Positions 42,735 to 52,536 of a stretch of DNA of 64,000 nucleotides are shown in pieces. Source of the DNA: Escherichia marmotae. Its GTDB lineage: Bacteria; Pseudomonadota; Gammaproteobacteria; Enterobacterales; Enterobacteriaceae. How positions within the stretch are numbered: position 1 is the stretch's first letter; every line of letters starts with the position of its first letter. The position numbers were made by a program, and so were the translations under genes. The notes beneath the pieces were generated by a model that searched no databases, had not been told where the DNA came from, and saw nothing but the letters and a program-made list of their open reading frames with translations. Where the stretch lies: the NCBI RefSeq assembly GCF_002900365.1, contig NZ_CP025979.1, forward strand, positions 1-64,000, given 5' to 3'.

Positions 42735-43748
42735 ATGTCTGAAGGCTGGAACATTGCTGTCCTGGGCGCAACTGGCGCTGTGGGCGAAGCCCTGATTGAA
42801 ACGCTGGCTGAACGTCAGTTCCCGGTTGGGGAAATTTATGCACTGGCACGTAACGAAAGCGCAGGTGAACATCTGCGTTTTGGTGGTAAGACAATCACCG
42901 TGCAGGATGCTGCCGATTTTGACTGGACGCAGGCGCAACTGGCGTTTTTTGTTGCAGGTAAAGAAGCTACCGCCGCCTGGGTTGAAGAAGCCACTAACGC
43001 GGGATGTCTGGTCATTGATAGCAGCGGCCTGTTTGCTCTCGAACCTGATGTTCCGCTGGTGGTGCCGGACGTGAATCCGTTTGTACTGGCGGACTACCGT
43101 AACCGTAACGTTATTGCTGTTCCTGATAGCCTGACCAGCCAGTTACTGGCTGCACTGAAACCGTTAATCGATCAGGGCGGTTTGTCGCGCATCAGCGTTA
43201 CCAGCCTGATTTCTGCCTCCGCTCAGGGCAAAAAAGCGGTGGATGCATTAGCCGGGCAGAGCGCGAAATTGCTCAACGGTATTCCGATTGATGAAGATGA
43301 TTTCTTTGGTCGTCAGTTGGCGTTTAATATGCTGCCCTTGCTACCGGATCGCGAAGGTAACGTACGCGAAGAGCGCCGTATTGTCGATGAAGTGCGCAAA
43401 ATTATGCAGGACGAAGGGCTGATGATTTCGGCTAGTGTCGTTCAGGCACCGGTATTTTACGGTCATGCTCAGATGGTCAACTTCGAAGCATTACGTCCGC
43501 TGGCGGCAGAAGAAGCGCGTGATGCGTTTTCCCAAAGCGAAGATATTGTGCTTTCTGAAGAGAATGAATTCCCAACGCAGGTGGGCGATGCGTCTGGTTC
43601 TCCGCATCTTTCTGTCGGCTGTGTTCGTAATGACTATGGTATGCCAGAGCAAATCCAGTTCTGGTCGGTGGCCGACAATGTCCGTTTTGGGGGGGCACTG
43701 ATGGCGGTGAAGATCGCTGAAAAACTGGTGCAGGAGTACCTGTACTAA
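42735..43748 (+). CDS. usg: Semialdehyde dehydrogenase-like protein Usg
   Basis: A 337-residue homologue of aspartate-semialdehyde dehydrogenase (NAD-binding start IAVLGATGAVGEALIETL). The catalytic cysteine region of true Asd is not evident, and no enzyme activity is established for Usg. It overlaps truA by one base (TAATG). Confidence 0.93.
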   Translation: MSEGWNIAVLGATGAVGEALIETLAERQFPVGEIYALARNESAGEHLRFGGKTITVQDAADFDWTQAQLAFFVAGKEATAAWVEEATNAGCLVIDSSGLFALEPDVPLVVPDVNPFVLADYRNRNVIAVPDSLTSQLLAALKPLIDQGGLSRISVTSLISASAQGKKAVDALAGQSAKLLNGIPIDEDDFFGRQLAFNMLPLLPDREGNVREERRIVDEVRKIMQDEGLMISASVVQAPVFYGHAQMVNFEALRPLAAEEARDAFSQSEDIVLSEENEFPTQVGDASGSPHLSVGCVRNDYGMPEQIQFWSVADNVRFGGALMAVKIAEKLVQEYLY

Positions 43749-44560
43749 TGTCCGACCAGCAACAACCGCCAGTTTATAAAATTGCGCTGGGTATTGAGTA
43801 CGACGGCAGCAGATATTACGGCTGGCAACGGCAGAATGAAGTCCGCAGTGTGCAGGAAAAGCTGGAAAAGGCGCTCTCGCAGGTAGCGAACGAACCCATC
43901 ACCGTGTTCTGTGCCGGGCGAACCGACGCAGGGGTACACGGCACCGGGCAGGTAGTGCATTTTGAAACCACCGCGTTACGCAAAGACGCTGCGTGGACGT
44001 TAGGCGTAAATGCGAATTTACCTGGTGACATCGCCGTGCGTTGGGTTAAAGCTGTACCCGATGATTTTCACGCCCGATTTAGCGCTACGGCTCGCCGTTA
44101 TCGCTACATCATCTACAATCATCGACTGCGTCCGGCGGTACTGAGTAAAGGTGTTACCCACTTTTACGAACCGCTGGATGCCGAACGGATGCATCGGGCG
44201 GCACAATGCCTGTTGGGCGAGAATGATTTCACCTCGTTCCGCGCGGTGCAGTGTCAGTCCCGAACGCCGTGGCGTAACGTTATGCATATCAACGTCACGC
44301 GTCACGGTCCCTATGTGGTGGTAGATATCAAAGCGAATGCCTTTGTACATCATATGGTGAGGAATATTGTCGGCAGCCTGATGGAAGTGGGTGCCCACAA
44401 CCAGCCGGAGAGCTGGATAGCAGAGCTGTTGGCGGCTAAGGACAGGACGCAGGCGGCAGCAACGGCGAAAGCGGAAGGGTTGTATCTGGTCGCGGTGGAT
44501 TACCCGGACAGATTCGATCTTCCAAAGCCGCCAATGGGCCCGCTCTTTCTGGCGGACTAA
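43748..44560 (+). CDS. truA: tRNA pseudouridine(38-40) synthase TruA
   Basis: A 270-residue pseudouridine synthase with the catalytic aspartate in AGRTDAGVHG. It modifies uridines 38-40 in the anticodon arm of many tRNAs. Other family stretches: FHARFSATARRYRY and FVHHMVRNIVGSL. Full length. Confidence 0.97.
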   Translation: MSDQQQPPVYKIALGIEYDGSRYYGWQRQNEVRSVQEKLEKALSQVANEPITVFCAGRTDAGVHGTGQVVHFETTALRKDAAWTLGVNANLPGDIAVRWVKAVPDDFHARFSATARRYRYIIYNHRLRPAVLSKGVTHFYEPLDAERMHRAAQCLLGENDFTSFRAVQCQSRTPWRNVMHINVTRHGPYVVVDIKANAFVHHMVRNIVGSLMEVGAHNQPESWIAELLAAKDRTQAAATAKAEGLYLVAVDYPDRFDLPKPPMGPLFLAD

Positions 44561-44587
44561 TTTTAGTCGTACAAGGCATAGGCAAAT

Positions 44588-45247
44588 ATGGACCTGATTT
44601 ATTTCCTCATCGATTTTATCCTGCACATTGACGTGCATTTGGCGGAACTGGTCGCGCAGTATGGCGTCTGGGTTTATGCCATTTTGTTTGTGATTTTGTT
44701 CTGTGAAACTGGTTTGGTAGTGACACCGTTTCTGCCGGGAGATTCGCTGCTGTTTGTTGCCGGGGCGCTGGCCTCGCTGGGAACTAACGATCTCAATGTC
44801 CATATGATGGTAGTACTGATGCTGGTTGCCGCGATTGTTGGCGATGCCGTTAACTACACTATTGGGCGGTTGTTCGGTGAGAAATTATTCAGCAATCCGA
44901 ACTCGAAAATTTTCCGTCGCAGTTATCTCGACAAAACCCATCAGTTTTATGAGAAACATGGCGGCAAAACCATTATTCTCGCCCGTTTTGTGCCAATTGT
45001 CAGAACGTTCGCCCCGTTCGTTGCGGGGATGGGCCACATGTCATACCGTCATTTCGCCGCTTATAACGTGATCGGCGCGCTGTTGTGGGTTCTACTTTTT
45101 ACCTACGCAGGCTATTTCTTCGGTACAATCCCAATGGTTCAGGATAACCTTAAGCTGCTGATCGTCGGGATTATTGTGGTTTCCATTCTGCCGGGCGTCA
45201 TCGAAATTATCCGTCACAAACGCGCTGCGGCACGCGCCGCAAAATAA
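44588..45247 (+). CDS. dedA: DedA family membrane protein
   Basis: A 219-residue inner membrane protein (VTT/SNARE-associated family). ETGLVVTPFLPGDSLLF and RFVPIVRTFAPFVAGMGHM are the family motifs. DedA proteins act in membrane lipid recycling and pH/drug resistance; this member is partly redundant with others. Confidence 0.95.
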   Translation: MDLIYFLIDFILHIDVHLAELVAQYGVWVYAILFVILFCETGLVVTPFLPGDSLLFVAGALASLGTNDLNVHMMVVLMLVAAIVGDAVNYTIGRLFGEKLFSNPNSKIFRRSYLDKTHQFYEKHGGKTIILARFVPIVRTFAPFVAGMGHMSYRHFAAYNVIGALLWVLLFTYAGYFFGTIPMVQDNLKLLIVGIIVVSILPGVIEIIRHKRAAARAAK

Positions 45248-45402
45248 AAAGTAACTCCGCGGTTCGACCACTTTTTTATCCAAAGTTTCGGGCTGTTATG
45301 TTTTAATGTGCAACATTCATGGTCTGTTGGGGGCAAAAATGGCATTATGCGTCCCCAAAGATAAAGCTGGCATCGAACCAGGTTCAGACAGAAAGGTCCC
45401 TA

Positions 45403-46317
45403 ATGAGCTGGATTGAACGAATTAAAAGCAACATTACTCCCACCCGCAAGGCGAGCATTCCTGAAGGCGTGTGGACTAAGTGTGATAGCTGCGGTCAGGT
45501 TTTATACCGTGCTGAGCTGGAACGTAATCTTGAGGTCTGTCCGAAGTGTGACCATCACATGCGTATGACGGCGCGTAATCGCCTGCATAGCCTGTTGGAT
45601 GAAGGAAGCCTTGTGGAGCTGGGTAGCGAGCTTGAGCCAAAAGATGTGCTGAAGTTCCGTGACTCCAAAAAGTATAAAGACCGTCTGGCATCTGCACAGA
45701 AAGAAACCGGCGAAAAAGACGCGCTGGTAGTAATGAAAGGCACCTTGTATGGAATGCCGGTCGTTGCTGCGGCATTCGAATTTGCCTTTATGGGCGGTTC
45801 AATGGGATCTGTGGTGGGTGCGCGTTTCGTGCGTGCCGTTGAGCAGGCGCTGGAAGACAACTGCCCGCTGATCTGCTTCTCCGCTTCCGGTGGCGCACGT
45901 ATGCAGGAAGCGCTAATGTCGCTGATGCAGATGGCGAAAACCTCTGCGGCGCTGGCGAAAATGCAGGAGCGCGGTCTGCCGTACATCTCCGTGCTGACTG
46001 ACCCAACCATGGGCGGTGTTTCTGCGAGTTTCGCGATGCTGGGCGATCTCAACATTGCTGAACCGAAAGCGTTAATCGGTTTTGCCGGTCCGCGTGTTAT
46101 TGAACAGACCGTTCGCGAAAAACTGCCGCCGGGATTCCAGCGCAGTGAGTTCCTGATCGAGAAAGGCGCGATCGACATGATTGTCCGCCGCCCGGAAATG
46201 CGCCTGAAACTGGCGAGCATCCTGGCGAAGCTGATGAATCTGCCAGCGCCAAATCCTGAAGCGCCACGCGAAGGCGAAGTGGTGCCACCAGCACCGGATC
46301 AGGAACCAGAGGCCTGA
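45403..46317 (+). CDS. accD: Acetyl-CoA carboxylase carboxyltransferase beta subunit AccD
   Basis: A 304-residue subunit with an N-terminal zinc ribbon (CDSCGQ...CPKCDHH) and a crotonase-fold transferase domain (SGGARMQEALMSLMQM, GGVSASFAMLGD). With AccA it moves the carboxyl group from biotin to acetyl-CoA. The start at 45403 (MSWIERIKSN) is the K-12 one; an upstream frame would add 28 residues. Confidence 0.97.
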   Translation: MSWIERIKSNITPTRKASIPEGVWTKCDSCGQVLYRAELERNLEVCPKCDHHMRMTARNRLHSLLDEGSLVELGSELEPKDVLKFRDSKKYKDRLASAQKETGEKDALVVMKGTLYGMPVVAAAFEFAFMGGSMGSVVGARFVRAVEQALEDNCPLICFSASGGARMQEALMSLMQMAKTSAALAKMQERGLPYISVLTDPTMGGVSASFAMLGDLNIAEPKALIGFAGPRVIEQTVREKLPPGFQRSEFLIEKGAIDMIVRRPEMRLKLASILAKLMNLPAPNPEAPREGEVVPPAPDQEPEA

Positions 46318-46327
46318 TAACTGATAA

Positions 46328-46354
46328 GGGCAGGGCCGCTGGCTCTGCCCTTTT
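46328..46354 (+). terminator. Terminator after accD
   Basis: GGGCAGGGCC and GGCTCTGCCC pair apart from one mismatch and are followed by TTTT. Confidence 0.75.
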
Positions 46355-46386
46355 GCTATTATCCCCGTAATGAATCAGCGGATACC

Positions 46387-47655
46387 ATGATTATCAAACG
46401 CACACCTCAAGCCGCGTCGCCTTTGGCTTCGTGGCTTTCTTATCTGGAAAACCTGCACAGTAAGACTATCGATCTCGGCCTTGAGCGCATAAGCCAGGTG
46501 GCAGCGCGTCTCGGCGTTCTGAAACCAGCACCGTTTGTGTTTACTGTCGCGGGTACTAATGGAAAAGGCACAACCTGTCGCACGCTGGAGTCGATTCTGA
46601 TGGCGGCAGGGTACAAAGTGGGGGTCTACAGTTCGCCGCATCTGGTGCGTTATACCGAGCGCGTTCGTGTGCAGGGTCAGGAATTACCGGAATCGGCCCA
46701 TACTGCCTCTTTTGCTGAGATTGAATCGGCACGCGGTGATATTTCTCTGACCTATTTCGAATACGGTACGCTGTCGGCGTTGTGGCTGTTCAAACAGGCA
46801 CAACTTGACGTGGTGATTCTGGAAGTCGGGCTGGGCGGTCGTCTGGATGCCACCAATATTGTTGATGCTGATGTCGCGGTAGTGACCAGCATTGCGCTTG
46901 ATCATACCGACTGGCTGGGGCCAGATCGCGAAAGCATTGGTCGCGAGAAAGCGGGGATCTTCCGCAGTGAAAAACCGGCGATTGTCGGTGAACCGGAAAT
47001 GCCGTACACCATTGCCGATGTGGCGCAGGAAAAAGGTGCATTGCTGCAACGTCGCGGTGTTGAGTGGAATTATTCTGTCACAGACCATGACTGGTCGTTT
47101 ACCGATGCTCACGGTACGCTAGAAAACCTGCCGTTGCCGCTTGTCCCACAACCAAATGCCGCAACGGCGCTGGCAGCACTTCGCGCCAGCGGCCTGGAGG
47201 TCAGTGAACAGGCAATTCGCGAGGGCATTGCCAGTGCAATTTTACCGGGGCGTTTCCAGATTGTGAGTGAGTTGCCACGCGTCATTTTTGATGTCGCCCA
47301 TAATCCACATGCGGCAGAATATCTCACCGGACGTATGCAAGCGTTACCGAAAAGCGGGCGCGTGCTGGCGGTTATCGGTATGCTACATGATAAAGATATT
47401 GCCGGAACTCTGGCCTGGTTGAAAAGCGTAGTTGATGACTGGTATTGTGCGCCACTGGAAGGGCCGCGCGGTGCTACAGCAGAGCAACTGCTGGAACATC
47501 TGGGTAATGGCAAACCATTTGACAGCGTTGCGCAGGCATGGGATGCCGCGATGGCGGACGCTAAACCGGAAGATACCGTGCTGGTGTGTGGTTCATTCCA
47601 TACGGTCGCACATGTCATGGAAGTGATTGACGCGAGGAGAAGCGGTGGCGAGTAA
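46387..47655 (+). CDS. folC: Bifunctional folylpolyglutamate/dihydrofolate synthase FolC
   Basis: A 422-residue Mur-ligase family enzyme. P-loop FTVAGTNGKGTTCRTLES and ISLTYFEYGTLSALWLF. It adds glutamate to dihydropteroate and then further glutamates to folates. It overlaps dedD by 11 bases. Confidence 0.97.
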   Translation: MIIKRTPQAASPLASWLSYLENLHSKTIDLGLERISQVAARLGVLKPAPFVFTVAGTNGKGTTCRTLESILMAAGYKVGVYSSPHLVRYTERVRVQGQELPESAHTASFAEIESARGDISLTYFEYGTLSALWLFKQAQLDVVILEVGLGGRLDATNIVDADVAVVTSIALDHTDWLGPDRESIGREKAGIFRSEKPAIVGEPEMPYTIADVAQEKGALLQRRGVEWNYSVTDHDWSFTDAHGTLENLPLPLVPQPNAATALAALRASGLEVSEQAIREGIASAILPGRFQIVSELPRVIFDVAHNPHAAEYLTGRMQALPKSGRVLAVIGMLHDKDIAGTLAWLKSVVDDWYCAPLEGPRGATAEQLLEHLGNGKPFDSVAQAWDAAMADAKPEDTVLVCGSFHTVAHVMEVIDARRSGGE

Positions 47656-48307
47656 GTTTCAGAATCGGTTAGTTGGCACAATAGTGCTGGTGGCGCTGGG
47701 GGTGATTGTGCTTCCAGGGCTGCTCGATGGGCAGAAAAAACATTATCAGGATGAGTTTGCAGCGATCCCTCTGGTGCCAAAACCAGGCGATCGCGATGAG
47801 CCTGATATGATGCCTGCCGCCACCCAGGCATTGCCGACACAGCCGCCTGAAGGGGCTGCAGAGGAGGTGCGTGCGGGAGATGCAGCGGCACCGTCACTCG
47901 ATCCGGCAATCATTGCAGCCAATAATACTGAGTTTGAACCGGAACCTGCACCGGTTGCTCCACCGAAGCCGAAACCTGTGGAACCGCCGAAGCCGAAGGT
48001 GGAAACGCCACCAGCGCCGAAGCCAGAACCAAAACCTGCCGTCGAAGAAAAAGCGGCACCGACGGGTAAAGCGTATGTAGTGCAACTGGGCGCGCTGAAA
48101 AATGCCGATAAAGTGAATGAGATTGTTGCTAAGCTGCGTGGCGCGGGATATCGCGTTTATACGTCGCCGTCGACGCCAGTGCAGGGTAAAATCACCCGCA
48201 TTCTGGTTGGGCCGGATGCTTCTAAAGAGAAGCTGAAAGGTTCGCTGGGTGAGTTGAGGCAGCTTTCTGGCTTGAGCGGCGTGGTGATGGGCTATACGCC
48301 GAATTAA
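47645..48307 (+). CDS. dedD: Cell division SPOR-domain protein DedD
   Basis: A 220-residue protein: one N-terminal membrane segment (LVGTIVLVALGVIVLPGLL), a long Pro/Lys/Glu linker (PPKPKPVEPPKPK) and a C-terminal SPOR domain (about 143-220, AYVVQLGALKNADKVNEIV) that binds denuded septal glycan. It supports constriction. Start is the GTG at 47645 inside folC. Confidence 0.95.
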   Translation: MASKFQNRLVGTIVLVALGVIVLPGLLDGQKKHYQDEFAAIPLVPKPGDRDEPDMMPAATQALPTQPPEGAAEEVRAGDAAAPSLDPAIIAANNTEFEPEPAPVAPPKPKPVEPPKPKVETPPAPKPEPKPAVEEKAAPTGKAYVVQLGALKNADKVNEIVAKLRGAGYRVYTSPSTPVQGKITRILVGPDASKEKLKGSLGELRQLSGLSGVVMGYTPN

Positions 48308-48314
48308 TACGGTT

Positions 48315-48400
<86 letters not shown>

Positions 48401-48491
48401 CGTATAGCCGGTGCCGCAAAGGCACAAAAAGTCGATGGCGTTGAATATTTTTTCAGCGCCATTTTTATTGATGCGCGGGAAGGAAATCCCT

Positions 48492-48507
48492 ACGCAAACG
48501 TTTTCTT
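48492..48507 (+). promoter_or_regulatory. PurR operator of cvpA-purF
   Basis: ACGCAAACGTTTTCTT is the known PurR box of this operon, close to a -10-like TTAGAAT. PurR with hypoxanthine or guanine represses it. Confidence 0.9.
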
Positions 48508-48563
48508 TTTCTGTTAGAATGCGCCCCGAACAGGATGACAGGGCGTAAAATCGTGGGACACAT

Positions 48564-49052
48564 ATGGTCTGGATTGATTACGCCATAATCGCGGTGATTG
48601 CTTTTTCTTCTCTGGTTAGCCTGATCCGCGGCTTTGTTCGTGAAGCATTATCGCTGGTGACATGGGGTTGTGCGTTCTTTGTCGCCAGTCATTACTACAC
48701 TTACCTGTCAGCCTGGTTTACGGGCTTTGAAGACGAACTGGTTCGAAATGGGATTGCCATCGCGGTACTGTTTATCGCTACGCTTATCGTTGGCGCTATC
48801 GTGAACTTCGTGATAGGTCAGTTGGTGGAGAAAACGGGGTTGTCAGGCACCGATCGGGTGCTGGGCGTCTGTTTCGGTGCGTTGCGCGGCGTATTGATTG
48901 TTGCCGCTATTCTTTTCTTTCTCGACTCCTTTACCGGAGTGTCGAAAAGCGAAGACTGGAGCAAATCACAGCTGATCCCACAGTTCAGTTTTATCATCAG
49001 ATGGTTTTTTGATTATCTGCAAAGCTCGTCAAGTTTCTTGCCCAGAGCGTAA
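48564..49052 (+). CDS. cvpA: Colicin V production protein CvpA
   Basis: A 162-residue inner membrane protein with four hydrophobic segments and the family start WIDYAIIAVIAFSSLVSLIRGF. Needed for colicin V production and for bile and envelope tolerance; mechanism not clear. It shares the PurR-controlled promoter with purF, which starts 36 bases downstream. Confidence 0.96.
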   Translation: MVWIDYAIIAVIAFSSLVSLIRGFVREALSLVTWGCAFFVASHYYTYLSAWFTGFEDELVRNGIAIAVLFIATLIVGAIVNFVIGQLVEKTGLSGTDRVLGVCFGALRGVLIVAAILFFLDSFTGVSKSEDWSKSQLIPQFSFIIRWFFDYLQSSSSFLPRA

Positions 49053-49088
49053 GTGCTCTGAGATGTGGCTTAACGAGGAAAAAGACGT

Positions 49089-50606
49089 ATGTGCGGTATT
49101 GTCGGTATCGCCGGTGTTATGCCGGTTAACCAGTCGATTTATGATGCCTTAACGGTGCTTCAGCATCGCGGTCAGGATGCCGCAGGCATCATCACCATTG
49201 ATGCCAATAACTGCTTTCGTTTGCGTAAAGCGAACGGTCTGGTGAGCGATATATTTGAAGCTCGCCACATGCAGCGTTTGCAGGGCAATATGGGCATTGG
49301 TCATGTGCGTTACCCTACGGCTGGCAGCTCCAGCGCTTCTGAAGCGCAGCCATTTTACGTTAACTCTCCATATGGCATCACGCTTGCCCATAATGGCAAT
49401 CTGACTAACGCTCACGAGTTGCGTAAAAAGTTGTTTGAAGAAAAACGCCGCCACATCAACACCACTTCTGACTCGGAAATTTTGCTTAATATCTTCGCCA
49501 GCGAACTGGATAACTTCCGCCACTATCCGCTGGAAGCCGATAACATTTTCGCCGCCATTGCCGCCACTAACCGTCTGATCCGTGGCGCATATGCCTGTGT
49601 GGCGATGATTATCGGCCACGGTATGGTTGCTTTCCGCGATCCTAACGGCATTCGTCCGCTGGTGTTGGGAAAACGCGATGTTGATGACAATCGCACAGAA
49701 TATATGGTTGCCTCTGAAAGCGTTGCGCTCGATACCCTGGGCTTTGAGTTCCTGCGTGACGTCGCACCGGGCGAAGCGATTTACATCACTGAAGAAGGGC
49801 AGTTGTTTACCCGTCAGTGTGCCGACAATCCGGTCAGCAATCCGTGCCTGTTCGAGTATGTTTACTTTGCCCGCCCGGATTCGTTCATCGACAAAATTTC
49901 CGTTTATAGCGCCCGCGTTAATATGGGCACCAAGCTTGGCGAAAAAATTGCCCGTGAATGGGAAGATCTGGATATTGACGTGGTGATCCCGATTCCGGAA
50001 ACCTCCTGCGATATCGCACTGGAAATCGCTCGCATTCTGGGTAAACCGTACCGCCAGGGCTTCGTGAAAAACCGCTACGTTGGCCGTACCTTTATCATGC
50101 CGGGCCAGCAACTGCGCCGTAAGTCTGTTCGTCGTAAACTGAACGCCAACCGCGCTGAGTTCCGCGATAAAAACGTTCTGCTGGTCGATGACTCCATCGT
50201 CCGCGGCACCACCTCTGAGCAGATTATCGAGATGGCGCGTGAAGCCGGAGCGAAGAAAGTGTATCTCGCCTCTGCCGCGCCGGAAATTCGTTTCCCGAAC
50301 GTTTATGGTATTGATATGCCGAGCGCCACGGAACTGATCGCACACGGTCGTGAAGTGGATGAAATCCGCCAGATCATCGGTGCTGATGGGCTTATCTTCC
50401 AGGATCTAAACGATCTGATCGAAGCCGTTCGCGCTGAAAATCCGGATATTCAGCAGTTCGAATGCTCGGTGTTTAATGGCGTCTATGTCACCAAAGACGT
50501 TGATCAAGGCTACCTCGATTTCCTCGATACTTTACGTAATGACGACGCTAAAGCAGTGCAACGTCAGAACGAAGTTGAAAACCTGGAAATGCATAACGAA
50601 GGATAA
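49089..50606 (+). CDS. purF: Amidophosphoribosyltransferase PurF
   Basis: A 505-residue enzyme for the first committed step of purine synthesis. The N-terminal Ntn glutaminase domain uses Cys2 (MCGIVGIAG). The C-terminal phosphoribosyltransferase domain has the PRPP loop VLLVDDSIVRGTTSEQ. Full length. A hairpin without T tract follows (50616-50640). Confidence 0.98.
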   Translation: MCGIVGIAGVMPVNQSIYDALTVLQHRGQDAAGIITIDANNCFRLRKANGLVSDIFEARHMQRLQGNMGIGHVRYPTAGSSSASEAQPFYVNSPYGITLAHNGNLTNAHELRKKLFEEKRRHINTTSDSEILLNIFASELDNFRHYPLEADNIFAAIAATNRLIRGAYACVAMIIGHGMVAFRDPNGIRPLVLGKRDVDDNRTEYMVASESVALDTLGFEFLRDVAPGEAIYITEEGQLFTRQCADNPVSNPCLFEYVYFARPDSFIDKISVYSARVNMGTKLGEKIAREWEDLDIDVVIPIPETSCDIALEIARILGKPYRQGFVKNRYVGRTFIMPGQQLRRKSVRRKLNANRAEFRDKNVLLVDDSIVRGTTSEQIIEMAREAGAKKVYLASAAPEIRFPNVYGIDMPSATELIAHGREVDEIRQIIGADGLIFQDLNDLIEAVRAENPDIQQFECSVFNGVYVTKDVDQGYLDFLDTLRNDDAKAVQRQNEVENLEMHNEG

Positions 50607-50615
50607 TACCTTCGT

Positions 50616-50640
50616 TCAGGGTGCCGGTCTGGCACCCTGA
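50616..50640 (+). terminator. Hairpin after purF
   Basis: TCAGGGTGCC-GGTCT-GGCACCCTGA, a perfect 10-bp stem but without a T run, so it may be a processing or pausing site rather than a terminator. Confidence 0.5.
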
Positions 50641-50700
50641 CTTGCAACTCCCGCCGAAATCCTGCAAAGTCTGCCTGCAAGTCTGACAGGGCAATTATCT

Positions 50701-51270
50701 ATGAAACGACTCATTGTAGGCATCAGCGGTGCCAGCGGCGCGATTTATGGCGTACGTTTATTACAGGTTCTGCGTGATGTCGCAGATGTTGAAACGCATC
50801 TGGTGATGAGCCAGGCAGCGCGCCAGACTTTATCCCTCGAAACGGATTTTTCCCTGCGCGAAGTTCAGGCATTAGCCGATGTCACCCATGATGCGCGCGA
50901 TATTGCCGCCAGCATCTCTTCCGGGTCTTTCCAGACGTTGGGGATGGTGATTTTACCCTGTTCAATCAAAACCCTTTCCGGCATTGCCCATAGCTATACC
51001 GATGGTTTACTGACCAGAGCAGCAGATGTGGTACTGAAAGAGCGTCGCCCACTGGTGCTCTGCGTGCGTGAAACGCCGCTGCACTTAGGACACTTGCGTT
51101 TAATGACTCAGGCTGCGGAAATTGGTGCGGTAATTATGCCTCCCGTTCCGGCGTTTTATCATCGTCCGCAATCGCTTGATGATGTGATAAATCAAACGGT
51201 TAACCGTGTACTTGATCAGTTTACGATAACCCTTCCCGAAGATCTCTTTGCCCGCTGGCAGGGCGCATAA
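50701..51270 (+). CDS. ubiX: Flavin prenyltransferase UbiX
   Basis: A 189-residue flavoprotein (GISGASGAIYGVRLLQVL) that makes prenylated FMN, the cofactor for the UbiD decarboxylase in ubiquinone synthesis. Ser/Glu motifs include ASISSGSFQTLGMVILPCS. Full length. Confidence 0.97.
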   Translation: MKRLIVGISGASGAIYGVRLLQVLRDVADVETHLVMSQAARQTLSLETDFSLREVQALADVTHDARDIAASISSGSFQTLGMVILPCSIKTLSGIAHSYTDGLLTRAADVVLKERRPLVLCVRETPLHLGHLRLMTQAAEIGAVIMPPVPAFYHRPQSLDDVINQTVNRVLDQFTITLPEDLFARWQGA

Positions 51271-51278
51271 CTTTGCTG

Positions 51279-51302
51279 TTGCCCTGTTTCGGGGCAATTT
51301 TG
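51279..51302 (+). terminator. Terminator after ubiX
   Basis: TTGCCC(T) / GGGGCAA stem followed by TTTT. Confidence 0.75.
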
Positions 51303-51451
51303 CAACCGTGATCAAATCCTCGACATTTTGTTCCTGCCATTGAATCGAAACGCTGCGATTCAACCGGCATACCTGCTATCTTCAACTTTAGGACAATAAT
51401 GCAACGTCTTATTAACATATTTAACGTTAGATGTTTGAGCTGTTGTCAAGA

Positions 51452-51467
51452 TGGCATAAGACCTGCA
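51452..51467 (+). promoter_or_regulatory. Sigma-54 promoter of argT
   Basis: TGGCATAAGACCTGCA has GG and GC elements with exactly ten bases between them, the -24/-12 pattern. argT is a known nitrogen-regulated gene. Confidence 0.82.
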
Positions 51468-51534
51468 TGAACGAGCCTGCAAACACACAACACAATACAC
51501 AACATAAAAAAGCCATTTCACTTGAGGGTTATGT

Positions 51535-52317
51535 ATGAAGAAGTCGATTCTTGCTCTGTCTTTGTTAGTCGGTCTGTCCGCAGCAGCTTCCAGCTCTGCG
51601 GCACTGCCGGAGACGGTACGTATCGGAACGGATACCACCTATGCGCCGTTCTCATCGAAAGATGCCAAAGGTGACTTTGTTGGCTTTGATATCGATCTGG
51701 GTAACGAGATGTGCAAACGCATGCAGGTTAAATGTACCTGGGTTGCCAGTGACTTTGATGCGCTGATCCCGTCACTGAAAGCGAAAAAAATCGATGCCAT
51801 TATTTCATCGCTCTCTATTACTGATAAACGTCAGCAGGAGATTGCCTTCTCCGACAAGCTGTATGCCGCGGATTCTCGTTTGATTGCAGCTAAAGGTTCA
51901 CCGATCCAACCAACGCTGGATTCGCTGAAAGGTAAACATGTTGGTGTGCTGCAAGGCTCCACCCAGGAAGCGTACGCCAATGACAACTGGCGCAGTAAAG
52001 GCGTCGATGTGGTGGCCTATGCTAACCAGGATTTGGTCTATTCCGATCTGGATGCAGGTCGTCTGGATGCCGCTCTGCAGGATGAAGTCGCTGCCAGCGA
52101 AGGTTTCCTCAAGCAACCCGCCGGTAAAGAGTTCGCCTTTGCTGGTTCATCAGTGAAAGACAAAAAATACTTCGGTGATGGTACAGGTGTAGGGCTACGT
52201 AAAGATGATGCCGAACTGAAAGCCGCCTTTGATAAGGCGCTTGGCGAACTGCGTCAGGATGGCACTTACGACAAGATGGCAAAAAAGTATTTCGACTTTA
52301 ATGTCTATGGTGGCTGA
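51535..52317 (+). CDS. argT: Lysine/arginine/ornithine-binding protein ArgT
   Basis: A 260-residue periplasmic protein with a signal peptide (residues 1-22, ending SSSA-A) and the solute-binding family 3 fold (TYAPFSSKDAKGDFVGFDIDLG). It delivers lysine, arginine and ornithine to HisQMP. It is a close paralogue of hisJ, the next gene; the pair arose by duplication. Confidence 0.97.
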   Translation: MKKSILALSLLVGLSAAASSSAALPETVRIGTDTTYAPFSSKDAKGDFVGFDIDLGNEMCKRMQVKCTWVASDFDALIPSLKAKKIDAIISSLSITDKRQQEIAFSDKLYAADSRLIAAKGSPIQPTLDSLKGKHVGVLQGSTQEAYANDNWRSKGVDVVAYANQDLVYSDLDAGRLDAALQDEVAASEGFLKQPAGKEFAFAGSSVKDKKYFGDGTGVGLRKDDAELKAAFDKALGELRQDGTYDKMAKKYFDFNVYGG

Positions 52318-52374
52318 TACGTCGCAGGGAAGTAGCGCCTGATGGGGAATCATCATGGTGCATTCCAGGTTTGT

Positions 52375-52391
52375 TGCACTATCGTGGTGCA
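52375..52391 (+). promoter_or_regulatory. NtrC-type site upstream of hisJ
   Basis: TGCACTATCGTGGTGCA matches TGCAC-N7-GTGCA, the NtrC enhancer pattern, 146 bases before hisJ. The argT-hisJ gap also carries the hisJ promoter. Confidence 0.7.
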
Positions 52392-52536
52392 TTAAAATGC
52401 ATACTTAAGCAATTTTAATGAAAAATAATACGACTAACTGGCCTGGATATTTTGCCTTGTTGGTCAATTTTATGGCACGATAACTGTAACAAACCTGTAA
52501 ATATTCCCTATAAAAAGACTGTCAGTTGAGGACATT